A stretch of DNA of 64,000 bases from Pseudosporangium ferrugineum (GTDB lineage: Bacteria > Actinomycetota > Actinomycetes > Mycobacteriales > Micromonosporaceae), in contig NZ_PVZG01000008.1 in assembly GCF_003002065.1 (NCBI RefSeq), positions 124,001 to 188,000 on the forward strand, given 5' to 3'. A program made the position numbers and the translations under genes. This document shows, piece after piece, positions 22,906 to 31,612 of this stretch; position 1 is the first letter of the stretch, and every line of letters begins with the position of its first letter. The notes beneath the pieces are model-generated. The model was not told where the DNA came from. It did no database searches and saw nothing but the letters and a program-made list of their open reading frames with translations.

Positions 22906-22924
22906 TAATAGGCAAACTTGACTG
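22906..22924 (+). promoter_or_regulatory. PadR operator candidate upstream of padR
   Basis: TAATAGGCAAACTTGACTGA here resembles the reverse complement of the site overlapping the ABC promoter (TAAT ... CAACTTTGACTA). It lies just upstream of the padR -10 (TACGCT), between padR and accA, and is AT-rich against its surroundings. Confidence 0.5.
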
Positions 22925-22960
22925 AGCGCGGCGCGGACGCCTGAGGATAGGCTCAGGCCC

Positions 22961-24718
22961 GTGCAGAAGGTATTGATCGCCAATCGGGGCGAGATCGCCG
23001 TCCGTGTCATCCGGGCCTGCCGCGACGCCGGCCTGACCAGCGTCGCCGCCTATGCCGACGGCGACCGGGACGCGCCGCCCGCACGACTCGCCGACGAGGC
23101 CTGGGCCCTCGACGGCGAGACCGCCGCCGACACCTATCTGCGCATCGACAAACTCCTGGACGTCGCCGCCCGCAGCGGCGCCGACGCGGTGCACCCCGGC
23201 TACGGCTTCCTCAGCGAGAACGCCGAGTTCGCTCAGGCCGTACTGGATGCGGGTCTGACCTGGATCGGTCCCACCCCGGCGGCGATCCGCGACCTCGGCG
23301 ACAAGGTCACCGCGCGGCACATCGCGCAGCGGGCCGGCGCGCCGCTCGTGCCGGGCACGGCCGAGCCGGTGGCCGGCGCCGACGAGATCGTCGCGTTCGC
23401 GCGCGAGCACGGCCTGCCCGTCGCGATCAAGGCGGCCTTCGGCGGCGGCGGGCGCGGCCTGAAGGTGGCCCGCACGCTGGAGGAGATTCCCGCGCTCTTC
23501 GAGTCGGCGACCCGCGAGGCGGTCGCGGCGTTCGGCCGCGGCGAGTGCTTCGTCGAGCGCTACCTGGACCGGCCGCGGCACGTGGAGGCGCAGGTCCTGG
23601 CCGACACGCACGGCACCGTCATCGTCGTCGGCACGCGCGACTGCTCGCTGCAGCGCCGACACCAGAAGCTGGTCGAGGAGGCGCCGGCCCCGTTCCTCAC
23701 CGCGGAGCAGCGCGAGCGCATCCACTCCAGCGCCAAGGCCATCTGCCGGGAGGCCGGCTATCACGGCGCCGGCACGGTCGAGTATCTCGTCGGCCAGGAC
23801 GGCACCATCTCGTTCCTCGAGGTGAACACGCGGTTGCAGGTCGAGCACCCGGTCAGCGAGGAGACCGCCGGCATCGACCTGGTGCGCGAGCAGTTCCGCA
23901 TCGCCGACGGCGAGCCGCTGGCGCACACCGAGGACCCGGAGCCGCGCGGCCACGCCATCGAGTTCCGGATCAACGGCGAGGACGCGGGCCGCAACTTCCT
24001 GCCCGCGCCCGGCACGGTCACCGCCCTGACGTGGCCGTCCGGGCCGGGCGTCCGGGTGGACGCGGGCGTCGAGGCGGGCAGCGTCATCGGCGGCAACTTC
24101 GACTCCATGCTCGCGAAGATCATCGTGACCGGCGCGACCCGGGCGGAGGCGCTCGAACGGGCCCGGCGCGCGCTGGACGAGACCGTGATCGAGGGCATCG
24201 CGACCGTGCTGCCGTTCCACCGCCTGGTCGTGCGCGATCCCGCGTTCACGGCCGAGCCGTTCACCGTGCACACCCGGTGGATCGAGACCGAGTGGTCCGG
24301 CGGCGTGCCCGCGTTCACGCCGGTCGCCGTCCCGGCGCCCGAGCCCGAGCCCGAAGAGCGCCGCACCGTCGTGGTCGAGGTCGGCGGCAAGCGCCTGGAG
24401 GTGCGTCTTCCGGCCCATGTGGGTACGGCCGCACCCGCACCCCACCGCAGCACCACCCCCCGTCGGTCAGGAGCACGAACGGCGTCCACCCCCACCGCCG
24501 GCGCCGCCGCGCTGACGGCCCCGATGCAGGGCACCATCGTCAAGGTCGCCGTCGCGAACGGTGACACCGTGACCGAGGGCGACGTGATCGTGGTCGTCGA
24601 GGCGATGAAGATGGAGCAGCCGCTGCAGGCCCACCGGACGGGCACGGTGAACGGCCTGACCGCGGAGGTCGGCAGCACCATCACGGCCGGCACGACGATC
24701 TGCATCATCGAAGACTGA
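22961..24718 (+). CDS. accA3: Acyl-CoA carboxylase alpha subunit: biotin carboxylase + biotin carboxyl carrier protein
   Basis: ATP-dependent carboxylation of biotin carried on the same polypeptide. In 585 aa the biotin carboxylase N-domain comes first (ANRGEIAVRVIRACRDAG), then the ATP-grasp domain (AFGGGGRGLKVA; FLEVNTRLQVEHPVSEE), a Pro/Thr-rich linker near 480-515 and a C-terminal biotinyl domain. The biotin acceptor is K550 in EAMKMEQP. GTG 22961 has TAGGCT 7 nt upstream, so it is probably leaderless. It works with AccD (8765) and AccE (16448), and is biotinylated by BirA (5070). The separation over 14 kb implies independent transcription units. Confidence 0.95.
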   Translation: MQKVLIANRGEIAVRVIRACRDAGLTSVAAYADGDRDAPPARLADEAWALDGETAADTYLRIDKLLDVAARSGADAVHPGYGFLSENAEFAQAVLDAGLTWIGPTPAAIRDLGDKVTARHIAQRAGAPLVPGTAEPVAGADEIVAFAREHGLPVAIKAAFGGGGRGLKVARTLEEIPALFESATREAVAAFGRGECFVERYLDRPRHVEAQVLADTHGTVIVVGTRDCSLQRRHQKLVEEAPAPFLTAEQRERIHSSAKAICREAGYHGAGTVEYLVGQDGTISFLEVNTRLQVEHPVSEETAGIDLVREQFRIADGEPLAHTEDPEPRGHAIEFRINGEDAGRNFLPAPGTVTALTWPSGPGVRVDAGVEAGSVIGGNFDSMLAKIIVTGATRAEALERARRALDETVIEGIATVLPFHRLVVRDPAFTAEPFTVHTRWIETEWSGGVPAFTPVAVPAPEPEPEERRTVVVEVGGKRLEVRLPAHVGTAAPAPHRSTTPRRSGARTASTPTAGAAALTAPMQGTIVKVAVANGDTVTEGDVIVVVEAMKMEQPLQAHRTGTVNGLTAEVGSTITAGTTICIIED

Positions 24719-24736
24719 GCGCGCGACCGGGGCTGG

Positions 24737-25681
24737 CTACTCCGGGTGGTCCCCCGTGGTGAGGATCAGCCGGCCGTGGACGCCGCCCCGCGCCAGGCGG
24801 TGGTGCGCCTCCACCACCTGCTCCATCGGCAGCACGCCGCCGACCACCGGGCGGAGCTCGCCCTTCTCGACGGCCCGGGCCAGGGCGGCCAGTTCGCCGG
24901 CGGACGGGTTGTTGGAGAAGCCGACCACGCCCGGCAGGAGCAGCGAGCTCATCCAGCGGAGCGGATGATCGGCGTCCATCGCCAGCGCGATCAGGCGGCC
25001 CTTCGGTGCCAGCAGCTTCCGGAACGTGCCCACGTCGGTCCCGACCAGGTCCAGGATGACGTGGAACCGGCCGAGCGACGCCGGATCCGCCGTACGGTAG
25101 TCGACCACCTCGTCCGCACCCAGCGACTCGACCAGTTCCCGGGCACCGGCGCCGGCCAGCGCCGTGACGTGCGCGCCGAGCGACCGGCCCAGCTGGACGG
25201 CGAGCACGCCGGCGCCCCCGGACGCGCCGCGTACCAGCAGTCGCTGCCCGCCGGTCAGCCGCACCGCCCGGGTCAGCGCCCGGATGACGGTCGTACCGGC
25301 GGCCGGCAGCGCGGCCGCCTCGATCAGCGTGAGATCGGCCGGCGCGGGGGACACCAGCTTTTCCGGCACCACCACGAACTCGGCGGTACTGCCCAGCTTG
25401 AGGTGGGGAAGGACGCCCCAGACCCGGTCACCGGCCCGGACTGTGCTCACGCCCGCGCCGGCCGCGGCGACGACGCCCGCGAAATCGGCACCCAGCCCCC
25501 GAGGCAGCGGCTGCCGGAGGAATCGGCGCAGCTTGCCTTCCCTCACCGCGAGTTCGACCGGGTGCACTCCGGCGGCATGAACGCGGACCAGCACCTCGCC
25601 CGGGCCGGCCTGCGGGTCGGGCACCTCGGCGACGTGGAGCACCTCGGCCGGACCGTAGCTGTCGTATCGGATCGCACGCAT
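24737..25681 (-). CDS. NADPH:quinone reductase-like zinc-independent oxidoreductase
   Basis: Medium-chain dehydrogenase/reductase family, 314 aa. The N-terminal GroES-like domain (PGEVLVRVHAAGVHPVELAVREG; GADFAGVVAAAG) lacks catalytic zinc ligands. The Rossmann half has VRGASGGAGVLAVQLG and SLGADEVVDY, typical of NADPH-dependent quinone or enone reductases. The ATG at 25681 is preceded by GGGTGA. A short palindrome lies 54 bp upstream. Substrate unknown. Confidence 0.9.
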   Translation of the reverse strand: MRAIRYDSYGPAEVLHVAEVPDPQAGPGEVLVRVHAAGVHPVELAVREGKLRRFLRQPLPRGLGADFAGVVAAAGAGVSTVRAGDRVWGVLPHLKLGSTAEFVVVPEKLVSPAPADLTLIEAAALPAAGTTVIRALTRAVRLTGGQRLLVRGASGGAGVLAVQLGRSLGAHVTALAGAGARELVESLGADEVVDYRTADPASLGRFHVILDLVGTDVGTFRKLLAPKGRLIALAMDADHPLRWMSSLLLPGVVGFSNNPSAGELAALARAVEKGELRPVVGGVLPMEQVVEAHHRLARGGVHGRLILTTGDHPE

Positions 25682-26137
25682 AGTTGATCACCCTGCGGCA
25701 AGACTCCGCCGCGGCCTACCGGCCGGGGACGTCCGAGTAATACTCCTGCCCGTATGTCCCGGCCCACGCTCAGGGTGGGGCCGCCGGTACGGGACCTACC
25801 GACGGCCCTCGGCGCTGTCACACCCGGCACACCGATCACGCCGGCCGGGCGGGCGCCGCAAGCCCGGAACGCCAGGAACGGGGGACCCGGCGTGCCCGGA
25901 ACTTGCCCCCACGGTACGCGCGCCGGACCCGCACCAGTAGCGGACGATCACCGCCCGGACCGCCCGAGATCGGCAGAAACCGCCCGCGTCATGACCCACG
26001 GGTGCACGGTGAAGGACGTAGCGTGTCCGGCATCACCGTGAGCCGGGCCTGATCGAGGCGCATGCTGAACTCAGCCCATTCTCAGGTGCGCCCACGGAGA
26101 ATGCCGTGGATCCTGGAGCCGTGAGGTGGCCGAGCCG
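25682..26137. other. 456-bp intergenic region with a GAGTA-A-TACTC palindrome
   Basis: Between the divergent oxidoreductase and DedA genes. A perfect 5-1-5 palindrome (GAGTAATACTC) lies at 25735-25745, close to the oxidoreductase promoter region, and may be an operator. A 95-codon frame at 25754-26041 has no start signal and a low-complexity translation, and is not called. Nothing else is recognised. Confidence 0.45.
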
Positions 26138-26914
26138 ATGACCGAACTGTTGACCGTCATGGCAACACCGGCGTGGGCATATCTGGCTCTCTTCGGCTTC
26201 CTCGCCGTCGACGCGATGGTGCCGGTGGTGCCCATCCAGGCCATCATGATCACCTCCGGCGCGCTCACCGTGTACGGCAACCTCAACCTCGCCCTGGTCA
26301 TCACCGTCGGCGCGCTCGGCATGCTCGCCGGCGACTCCCTCGCGTTCGTGCTGGGCCGTACGGCGGCCGGCCACGCGAACGGCCATCCGGGCAGCGGGCG
26401 CCTCTCCGCCCTGCGCCACCGGTTCGGGCCCAAGGGCGGCGACCCCAAGGGCGACTCCCGCACCAAGCGCGCCGCCGAGCGCTTCACCCGGGGCCTGCGC
26501 CGGCCCGGCCCGCTGGTGCTGCTGCTCTGCCGCTTCGTCCCCGGCGGGCGGATGGCGGCCGGCTACCACGCGGGCCGCACCGGCTACCCCATCAAGCTCT
26601 TCCTGCTGTACGACGGCGGCGCGGCGGTGGCCTGGGCGACGTACGGCGGGCTGGTCGGCCACATCGGCGGCACGGCGGTGACCCAGTCGGCCTGGCGCCT
26701 GTTCGCGATCGCCGCGACGGCCGCGGTCATCTTCGGCACGGCCGGCTGGATTCTCGCCCTCTTCGGCGGCCGCAAGGAGGTCGCCGAAGAGAGCGGTGAA
26801 GAGGCGGCCACCGAGGCCTTCCCGGTCGAGGCCGGTTTCGCGTCCGGGCCGATCTCCGAGCCGGAGGAGCCGGCCGCCGGCGATGCGACCGCCGGCAAGC
26901 ACGCCCACCGGTGA
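26138..26914 (+). CDS. DedA/VTT family membrane protein
   Basis: 258 aa. The DedA core has an N-terminal re-entrant/TM region (FLAVDAMVPVVPIQAIMITS), a GDSLAFVLGR segment, the conserved RFVPGGRMAAGYHAGRTG stretch, and two C-terminal TM helices. An acidic tail follows. DedA proteins are linked to undecaprenyl-phosphate or phospholipid flipping and membrane homeostasis. ATG 26138 is chosen over GTG 26126 because GAGGTGG stands 8 nt before it. Convergent with lpdA. Confidence 0.87.
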   Translation: MTELLTVMATPAWAYLALFGFLAVDAMVPVVPIQAIMITSGALTVYGNLNLALVITVGALGMLAGDSLAFVLGRTAAGHANGHPGSGRLSALRHRFGPKGGDPKGDSRTKRAAERFTRGLRRPGPLVLLLCRFVPGGRMAAGYHAGRTGYPIKLFLLYDGGAAVAWATYGGLVGHIGGTAVTQSAWRLFAIAATAAVIFGTAGWILALFGGRKEVAEESGEEAATEAFPVEAGFASGPISEPEEPAAGDATAGKHAHR

Positions 26915-26947
26915 GCACGCGGCCCGGACGCTGACGCCGCCGGGCGG

Positions 26948-28348
26948 CTACTGAAGCTCGTGCAGCATGAGCTGGCGGGCGGCCTCGGCGATCGACCCCG
27001 ACAGCGACGGATAGATCGTGATGGTGTGGGCGAGCTGGTCCACCGTCAGGTTGTTCTCGATCGCCATCGTGATCGGCAGGATCAGCTCGCTGGCCTTCGG
27101 GGCCACCACCACGCCGCCGACGATCTGGCCGGTCGCCGGGCGGCAGAAGAGCTTCACGAAGCCGTCGCGCAGCCCGGCCATCTTGGCCCGGGCGTTGCCG
27201 GTGAGCGGGAGCATGACCTGGCGGGCCGGCACCTTGCCGAGGTCCACGTCGTTCTGCGAGACGCCGACGGTGGCCAGCTCCGGGTCGGTGAAGACGTTGG
27301 CGGAGACCGTACGCAGCCGCAGCGGCGCGACCGCCTCGCCCATGGCGTGCCAGATCGCGATCCGGCCCTGCATGGCGGCGACGCTGGCCAGGGGCAGGAC
27401 GCCGGTGCAGTCGCCGGCCGCGTAGATGCCGGGGACGTTGGTACGGGAGACCCGGTCGACGGTCACGTAGCCGCCCTGGGCGACGTCGACGCCGTACTCG
27501 CGCAGGCCCAGATCCGCGGTGTTCGGCACGGCGCCGACGGCCATCAGCGCGTGGGAACCGGTCACCACGCGGCCGTCGGAGAGGGTCACCTGCACGCCGT
27601 CGCCGGTGTTGACCACGGAGTCGGCGCGGGACTGGTTGAGGATCGTCATGCCGCGCTCGCGGAAGACCCGTTCGATCGCCATCGCGGCGTCGGCGTCCTC
27701 GTGCGGCATGACCCGCTCGCGGCTGGAGACCAAAGTCACTTTCACGCCCATCGCGAGGTACGCGCTGGCGAACTCCGCACCGGTCACACCCGAGCCGACG
27801 ACGATCAGGTGCTCGGGCAGCTCGGTGAGGTCGTACACCTGGCGCCAGTCGAGGACGCGTTCGCCGTCCGGCCGGGCGCTGTCGAGCACCCGCGGCGTCG
27901 CGCCGGTGGCGATCAGCACGGTCGAGGCGTCCACCGCGTACCGCTCGCCGCCGTGCGGGGTGATCAGCACCTGGTGGGTGTGACCGAGCGTGTCCTCGCC
28001 CAGCCGCGCCCGCCCCTGCACCACGTCCACGCCGGCCTTGACCAGCTTGGCCTGGATGTCGCCGGACTGGGCGAGGGCGAGCTTCTTGACCCGGTCGTTG
28101 ACGGCCTTCGCGTCGACGGTGACGCCCTCGAGACCGGGCGAGCGGACGCCGAACCGCTCGTTGTGCCGGTAGCCGGTCACCACCTCCGAGCTGGCGATGA
28201 ACGTCTTGGAGGGCACGCAGTCCGAGAGCACGCACGCGCCGCCGGCGCCGTCGGCCTCGACGAGGGTGACGTCCGCGTCGAGCTGCGCGGCGACCAGCGC
28301 CGCCTCGTACCCGCCCGGCCCACCGCCGATGATCACGATCCGACTCAC
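26948..28348 (-). CDS. lpdA: NAD(P)H-quinone dehydrogenase, LpdA-type flavoprotein disulfide reductase
   Basis: 466 aa of the pyridine nucleotide-disulfide oxidoreductase fold: FAD motif GGGPGGYEAA at residues 8-17, NAD motif VVGSGVTGAEFASAY, the second FAD motif IYAAGDCTGVLPLASVA and the dimerisation domain. Residues C39 and C44 (ACVLSDCVPSK) keep the spacing of a redox disulfide. However, the C-terminal His-Glu dyad of lipoamide dehydrogenases is replaced by IYPSLSGSI, so it is not a true Lpd. The closest match in my knowledge is M. tuberculosis LpdA (Rv3303c), a quinone reductase. The start is uncertain: GTG 28348 (MSRIVIIGGG) is favoured over ATG 28363. Confidence 0.85.
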   Translation of the reverse strand: MSRIVIIGGGPGGYEAALVAAQLDADVTLVEADGAGGACVLSDCVPSKTFIASSEVVTGYRHNERFGVRSPGLEGVTVDAKAVNDRVKKLALAQSGDIQAKLVKAGVDVVQGRARLGEDTLGHTHQVLITPHGGERYAVDASTVLIATGATPRVLDSARPDGERVLDWRQVYDLTELPEHLIVVGSGVTGAEFASAYLAMGVKVTLVSSRERVMPHEDADAAMAIERVFRERGMTILNQSRADSVVNTGDGVQVTLSDGRVVTGSHALMAVGAVPNTADLGLREYGVDVAQGGYVTVDRVSRTNVPGIYAAGDCTGVLPLASVAAMQGRIAIWHAMGEAVAPLRLRTVSANVFTDPELATVGVSQNDVDLGKVPARQVMLPLTGNARAKMAGLRDGFVKLFCRPATGQIVGGVVVAPKASELILPITMAIENNLTVDQLAHTITIYPSLSGSIAEAARQLMLHELQ

Positions 28349-28374
28349 GCGTTCAACCCCCATTGTTCCGTTTC

Positions 28375-28388
28375 GTCACTTACGTGAC
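28375..28388. promoter_or_regulatory. Inverted repeat GTCAC-TTAC-GTGAC upstream of lpdA
   Basis: Perfect 5-bp arms with a 4-bp spacer in the 105-bp divergent gap between lpdA and the gamma-glutamylcyclotransferase gene. The position is suitable for an operator over the lpdA promoter. The regulator is not identifiable. Confidence 0.4.
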
Positions 28389-28453
28389 TGAGATGTGCCG
28401 ACACGCACACCTCGTATTCTCCCTCAACCGCGTCCCGGGCTATCGTCATCGCC

Positions 28454-28915
28454 GTGGGTCATTACGCCGCGTACGGTTCCAACCTTGATCCGGCCCGGAT
28501 GCGGGCCTATTGTCCGCACTCCCCGATGGTGGGCGTGGGGTGGGTCGAGGGTTGGCGCCTGACCTTCGCCGGCGAGGGCGACATGGGCTGGGAGGGCGCG
28601 GTCACCACGATCGTCGAGTCCCCCGGCGACCGCGTCTTCGTCTCGCTCTACGACGTGCACCCCTGGGACGCCGCCCAGCTCGACGAGGTCGAGGGCGTGA
28701 CCGCGGGGGCGTACCAGAAGCTCACCGTGCGCGTCTCGACGCTGGAGGGCGACCTCAGCGCCTGGGTCTACGTCTTCGACGGCTACGAGGGCGGCATGCC
28801 GACGGCCTGGTATCTCTCGGAGATCGCCAACGCCGCCGAGAAGGCGGGCGCGCCCGACGACTACGTCAGCGACCTGCGGCAGCGCCCCACCCGTACGTCC
28901 TCGCCGGAGATCTAG
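28454..28915 (+). CDS. Gamma-glutamylcyclotransferase-like protein
   Basis: 153 aa of the GGCT-like fold. YAAYGSNLDPARM at the N-terminus is the substrate-binding motif, and DEVEGVTAGAYQKL contains the candidate catalytic glutamate. WYLSEIANAAEKAGAPDDYV closes the domain. The substrate (gamma-glutamyl peptide or another gamma-glutamylamine) is not known. GTG 28454 has TATCGT 7 nt upstream. The stop TAG shares the palindrome CTAG with the convergent GNAT gene. A homologous gene is adjacent to lpdA in mycobacteria (Rv3304). Confidence 0.87.
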   Translation: MGHYAAYGSNLDPARMRAYCPHSPMVGVGWVEGWRLTFAGEGDMGWEGAVTTIVESPGDRVFVSLYDVHPWDAAQLDEVEGVTAGAYQKLTVRVSTLEGDLSAWVYVFDGYEGGMPTAWYLSEIANAAEKAGAPDDYVSDLRQRPTRTSSPEI

Positions 28916-29865
28916 ACCGTCCGCTCGTAGATGTTCGCCTCGTACATGGGGTGCATGCCGACGGCGCGGTAGAGGCGCGCCGCCCGGGTGGGATTCGCCA
29001 GGTCGACGCCGAGGCCCGCCGACGTGCGCCCCTTGCCGGCATACGTCGCGAAGGCCCGGCGCAGAAGGGCCTCACCCACACCCTTTCTCCGGTACGCCCG
29101 CAGCACCGCGAGCGCCCGCACCCAGCCCGTGCCATCCTCGGCGTTCGAGTCGGAGGACTGGAGCACCCCGGCCCACTCCCCGCCGGCCTCCCCCACGAAC
29201 CACTCGTCGTAGGAGACACTCGCCTCGGCGTCCACCTGCGCCCGCCACGTCGCGTAGTCGGTCGCGTGGTGGTCGCTGTCCCGGAACGCCTCCTCGATCG
29301 TCGCGTGGAAGCGGCGCATCTCGTCCTCGTCGTCCGGGCGTACCGGGCGCACGGTGATCCCGGCGGGCGGCTCGGGCGGAACCGGCGACACGCCGTCGAG
29401 CGACATCGTCATCCGGGCGTGCTGCTTGCTGAACGCGAAGCCGGCGTCGGTCAGCGCCTCGATCCACGGCTTCTCGGTGGGCACGGCTCCCGCCCGTACC
29501 GTGTAGGTCTCGTGCCCGAACTCGGCGCCGCGCTCGGCGGCCCGGCCGAGCATCAGCGCCAGCAGCGGCCGCAGCGCCGGCACGCCGAGCTCGGGCCACA
29601 CGTAGACCTCGAGGAAGTCCCGCGGCCCCCGGTCAGCGTTGTGCGGGTACGCCCAGCCCCGGATCGCGCCGTCCGGGTCGAGCGCCACCCAGCAGTCCCG
29701 GGTCATGTCGGTGTGGGGGCAGGTCAGCCCCTCGCGGACGTCCTCGGCGGTGAAGTCGGGCTCGCCCATCGCCGCGATGTCGCTCGCCTGCGCCAGGGCC
29801 AGGATCTCCGGCACGTCGTCGAGGGTCGGCCGGCGGGTACGCCAGCCCGGAGGAAGCTCGGTCAC
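28912..29865 (-). CDS. GNAT family N-acetyltransferase (tandem GNAT domains)
   Basis: 317 aa. The C-terminal domain has a clear acetyl-CoA motif (VRALAVLRAYRRKGVGEALL) and the downstream GLGVDLANPTRAARLYRAVGM signature. The N-terminal half (TRRPTLDDVPEILALAQASD ... EVYVWPEL) looks like a degenerate second GNAT fold. GTG 29865 (VTELPPGW) is selected because a longer frame runs into the next gene. Substrate unknown. Confidence 0.87.
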   Translation of the reverse strand: MTELPPGWRTRRPTLDDVPEILALAQASDIAAMGEPDFTAEDVREGLTCPHTDMTRDCWVALDPDGAIRGWAYPHNADRGPRDFLEVYVWPELGVPALRPLLALMLGRAAERGAEFGHETYTVRAGAVPTEKPWIEALTDAGFAFSKQHARMTMSLDGVSPVPPEPPAGITVRPVRPDDEDEMRRFHATIEEAFRDSDHHATDYATWRAQVDAEASVSYDEWFVGEAGGEWAGVLQSSDSNAEDGTGWVRALAVLRAYRRKGVGEALLRRAFATYAGKGRTSAGLGVDLANPTRAARLYRAVGMHPMYEANIYERTV

Positions 29866-29879
29866 CGGTAAAGAGTGCC

Positions 29880-30617
29880 CTAACGGGCAAGGTGGTGCGA
29901 CAGAGATTTGAGCAGGCCGATCAGCTCGATGCGCTCGGCCCGGCCCAGGGCCGCGTACGCCTGCCCGGCCAGCGACCCGGCGACCGACTCGGCCCACATG
30001 AGACGCCGCACGATCGGCCCGGCCTGCGGGTACGGCGGCTGCCACCCGAACGCCACCGCGCCGGTCTCGCCCTCCGGCCCCGCGATGATCGCCTGGAGCG
30101 GGGTGAGGCCGCTGGCGCGCACCGCCACGAGGTGCACGCCGAGCCAATGTTCGTGCAGGAGGTTCAGCGCGACGGCGGCCTGCGCGCCCGGGGAGGCGTC
30201 CGGCACCGGCATCGCCCGCCACGCGGCGAACAGCGGCAGGCCGGCGCAGTCCACCGCGGACACCACCGGCCCGGCCAGCTCCAGCAGGCGCGCCAGCCGG
30301 GGGAAGCCGCCCAGCTCGTCCGCTCCCCACCGGCACAGCTCGTGCAGGTGCCAGGTGGCGACCTCGACCGGCGGGGTGGTCTTCGCCGCCGCCTCCCAGC
30401 CGTCGGTGACCGCGTCCGGGGCGATGAACCCGACGGCCGCGGCGACAGTCTCGGGCCGCACGTCACCGAGCGCCCCGGCCCGGGCCGCCACGTGGTACGC
30501 CCATCCGGACAGCCCCATCAGCCGGGCACGGCGCAGCGTCTGCGGGGACTCGGCGAACGTCCCGACGAGGGACGCGAGTCCCGCCCGGGCATTGGCGGCT
30601 GCCTGTTCGGGGGTCAC
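29880..30617 (-). CDS. Conserved helical protein, SCO6745-like
   Basis: 245 aa, mostly helical. The segment MGLSGWAYHVAARAGALGDV, the following VAAAVGFIAPDAV and the later LLHEHWLGVHLVAV with GWQPPYP resemble the actinobacterial SCO6745 family, whose function is not established. Start codons GTG 30620 and 30617 are adjacent; 30617 puts a CAGAAT hexamer 6 nt upstream. It ends 14 bp before the GNAT start and may be co-transcribed with it. Confidence 0.6.
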   Translation of the reverse strand: MTPEQAAANARAGLASLVGTFAESPQTLRRARLMGLSGWAYHVAARAGALGDVRPETVAAAVGFIAPDAVTDGWEAAAKTTPPVEVATWHLHELCRWGADELGGFPRLARLLELAGPVVSAVDCAGLPLFAAWRAMPVPDASPGAQAAVALNLLHEHWLGVHLVAVRASGLTPLQAIIAGPEGETGAVAFGWQPPYPQAGPIVRRLMWAESVAGSLAGQAYAALGRAERIELIGLLKSLSHHLAR

Positions 30618-30657
30618 CACCCGATTCTGCTCTCCCTGACCGGTTCAGGAAAACCGG

Positions 30658-31611
30658 CTACCTATCCGGTTCGTCGGCGTCGAGGTCCTCCAGCGCCGCC
30701 TCCACGTCGCCGACCTGCCGCCGTGCGGAGGAGGCGTCCCGCTCGGCGGAGCGCCGGGCCAGCTTGCGGCGGGAGACCTCGGCCTGCGCCACGATCCGCT
30801 GCCGCTCCAGCTCGGCGATCTGCTCCTCGAGCTCGTCGACGGCGTGCCCGGCGGCCCGCTCGGCCGCCTCGGCGTCTTCCAGGGCCGTCTTCGCCTTGCG
30901 GTCCGCCGCCCGCGCCGCCGTCAACTGCCGCTGCAGCTCGCGTCGCTTGGCCGCGCGTTCGGCCCGGGCCTTCTCCTCGGCCCGGCGCCGCCGCTCCTCC
31001 AGCGCCGACAACTTCTTCGGCCGCACGTCCGCGGGGTCTTCCTCGGCCTCCGGCTCCGGCTCGGCCTCGGGCGCGGCCGCGTCGTCGTCCGCGGTGACCA
31101 GGCGCAGCCGCGGCCGCGGAACCTCGCCGAAGCCCGCGTAGGTCGCCGCCTTCACCAGGCGGCCGCTGCGGACCTGCTCGGCGATCTCGGGCTCGGCGAG
31201 GGCCGCGCTCAGCGTCGCCTCGACCTCGGCCATCGGCAGCTTCGTCGTCCGCAGCGACGGATCGTCCTCGACGGCGAGCTGCTGCGCGGCCCGTACCAGC
31301 GCGGAGACGACCTGGCGGCGCTGGGTGGACAGCTCGCGCAGCTCCTCGCCGCGCAGGCTGCGCTGGGCCTGGCGCAGGGCCGTGGCCAGGCCGGCCAGGT
31401 CCTCGATCAGCTCGGGCCGGCGCAGGGCCAGCAGGTTGACCAGCCACGCCGCCACGGTGGGTTTGCGCAGGGCGGCCAGCCGCTTGGCCGCCTCCTTGTC
31501 ACCCGCCTTCCGCGCGGCGGCGACGGCGGCGGCCCGGCCCGCGACGAAGCCGTCCGGCGACGCCTCGTACAGCTGCCGGACGAGGTCGTCGGTGTCCTGG
31601 TGCCGGGCCAC
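30658..31611 (-). CDS. Conserved hypothetical protein with C-terminal coiled coil
   Basis: 317 aa. An N-terminal globular region (LVRQLYEASPDGFVAGRAAA ... PTVAAWLVNLLALRRPELI) is followed by an acidic linker near residue 185 and a long Arg/Glu/Ala-rich coiled coil (about 200-310). No signal peptide or TM. GTG 31611 stands one base after the stop of the MBL gene, indicating coupling. No function can be assigned. Confidence 0.75.
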   Translation of the reverse strand: MARHQDTDDLVRQLYEASPDGFVAGRAAAVAAARKAGDKEAAKRLAALRKPTVAAWLVNLLALRRPELIEDLAGLATALRQAQRSLRGEELRELSTQRRQVVSALVRAAQQLAVEDDPSLRTTKLPMAEVEATLSAALAEPEIAEQVRSGRLVKAATYAGFGEVPRPRLRLVTADDDAAAPEAEPEPEAEEDPADVRPKKLSALEERRRRAEEKARAERAAKRRELQRQLTAARAADRKAKTALEDAEAAERAAGHAVDELEEQIAELERQRIVAQAEVSRRKLARRSAERDASSARRQVGDVEAALEDLDADEPDR

Positions 31612-31612
31612 G

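Noticed and set aside
25754..26041. 95-codon plus-strand frame in the intergenic region
   Set aside because: No ribosome binding site or leaderless hexamer, Pro/Arg/Thr-rich translation, no resemblance to known proteins.
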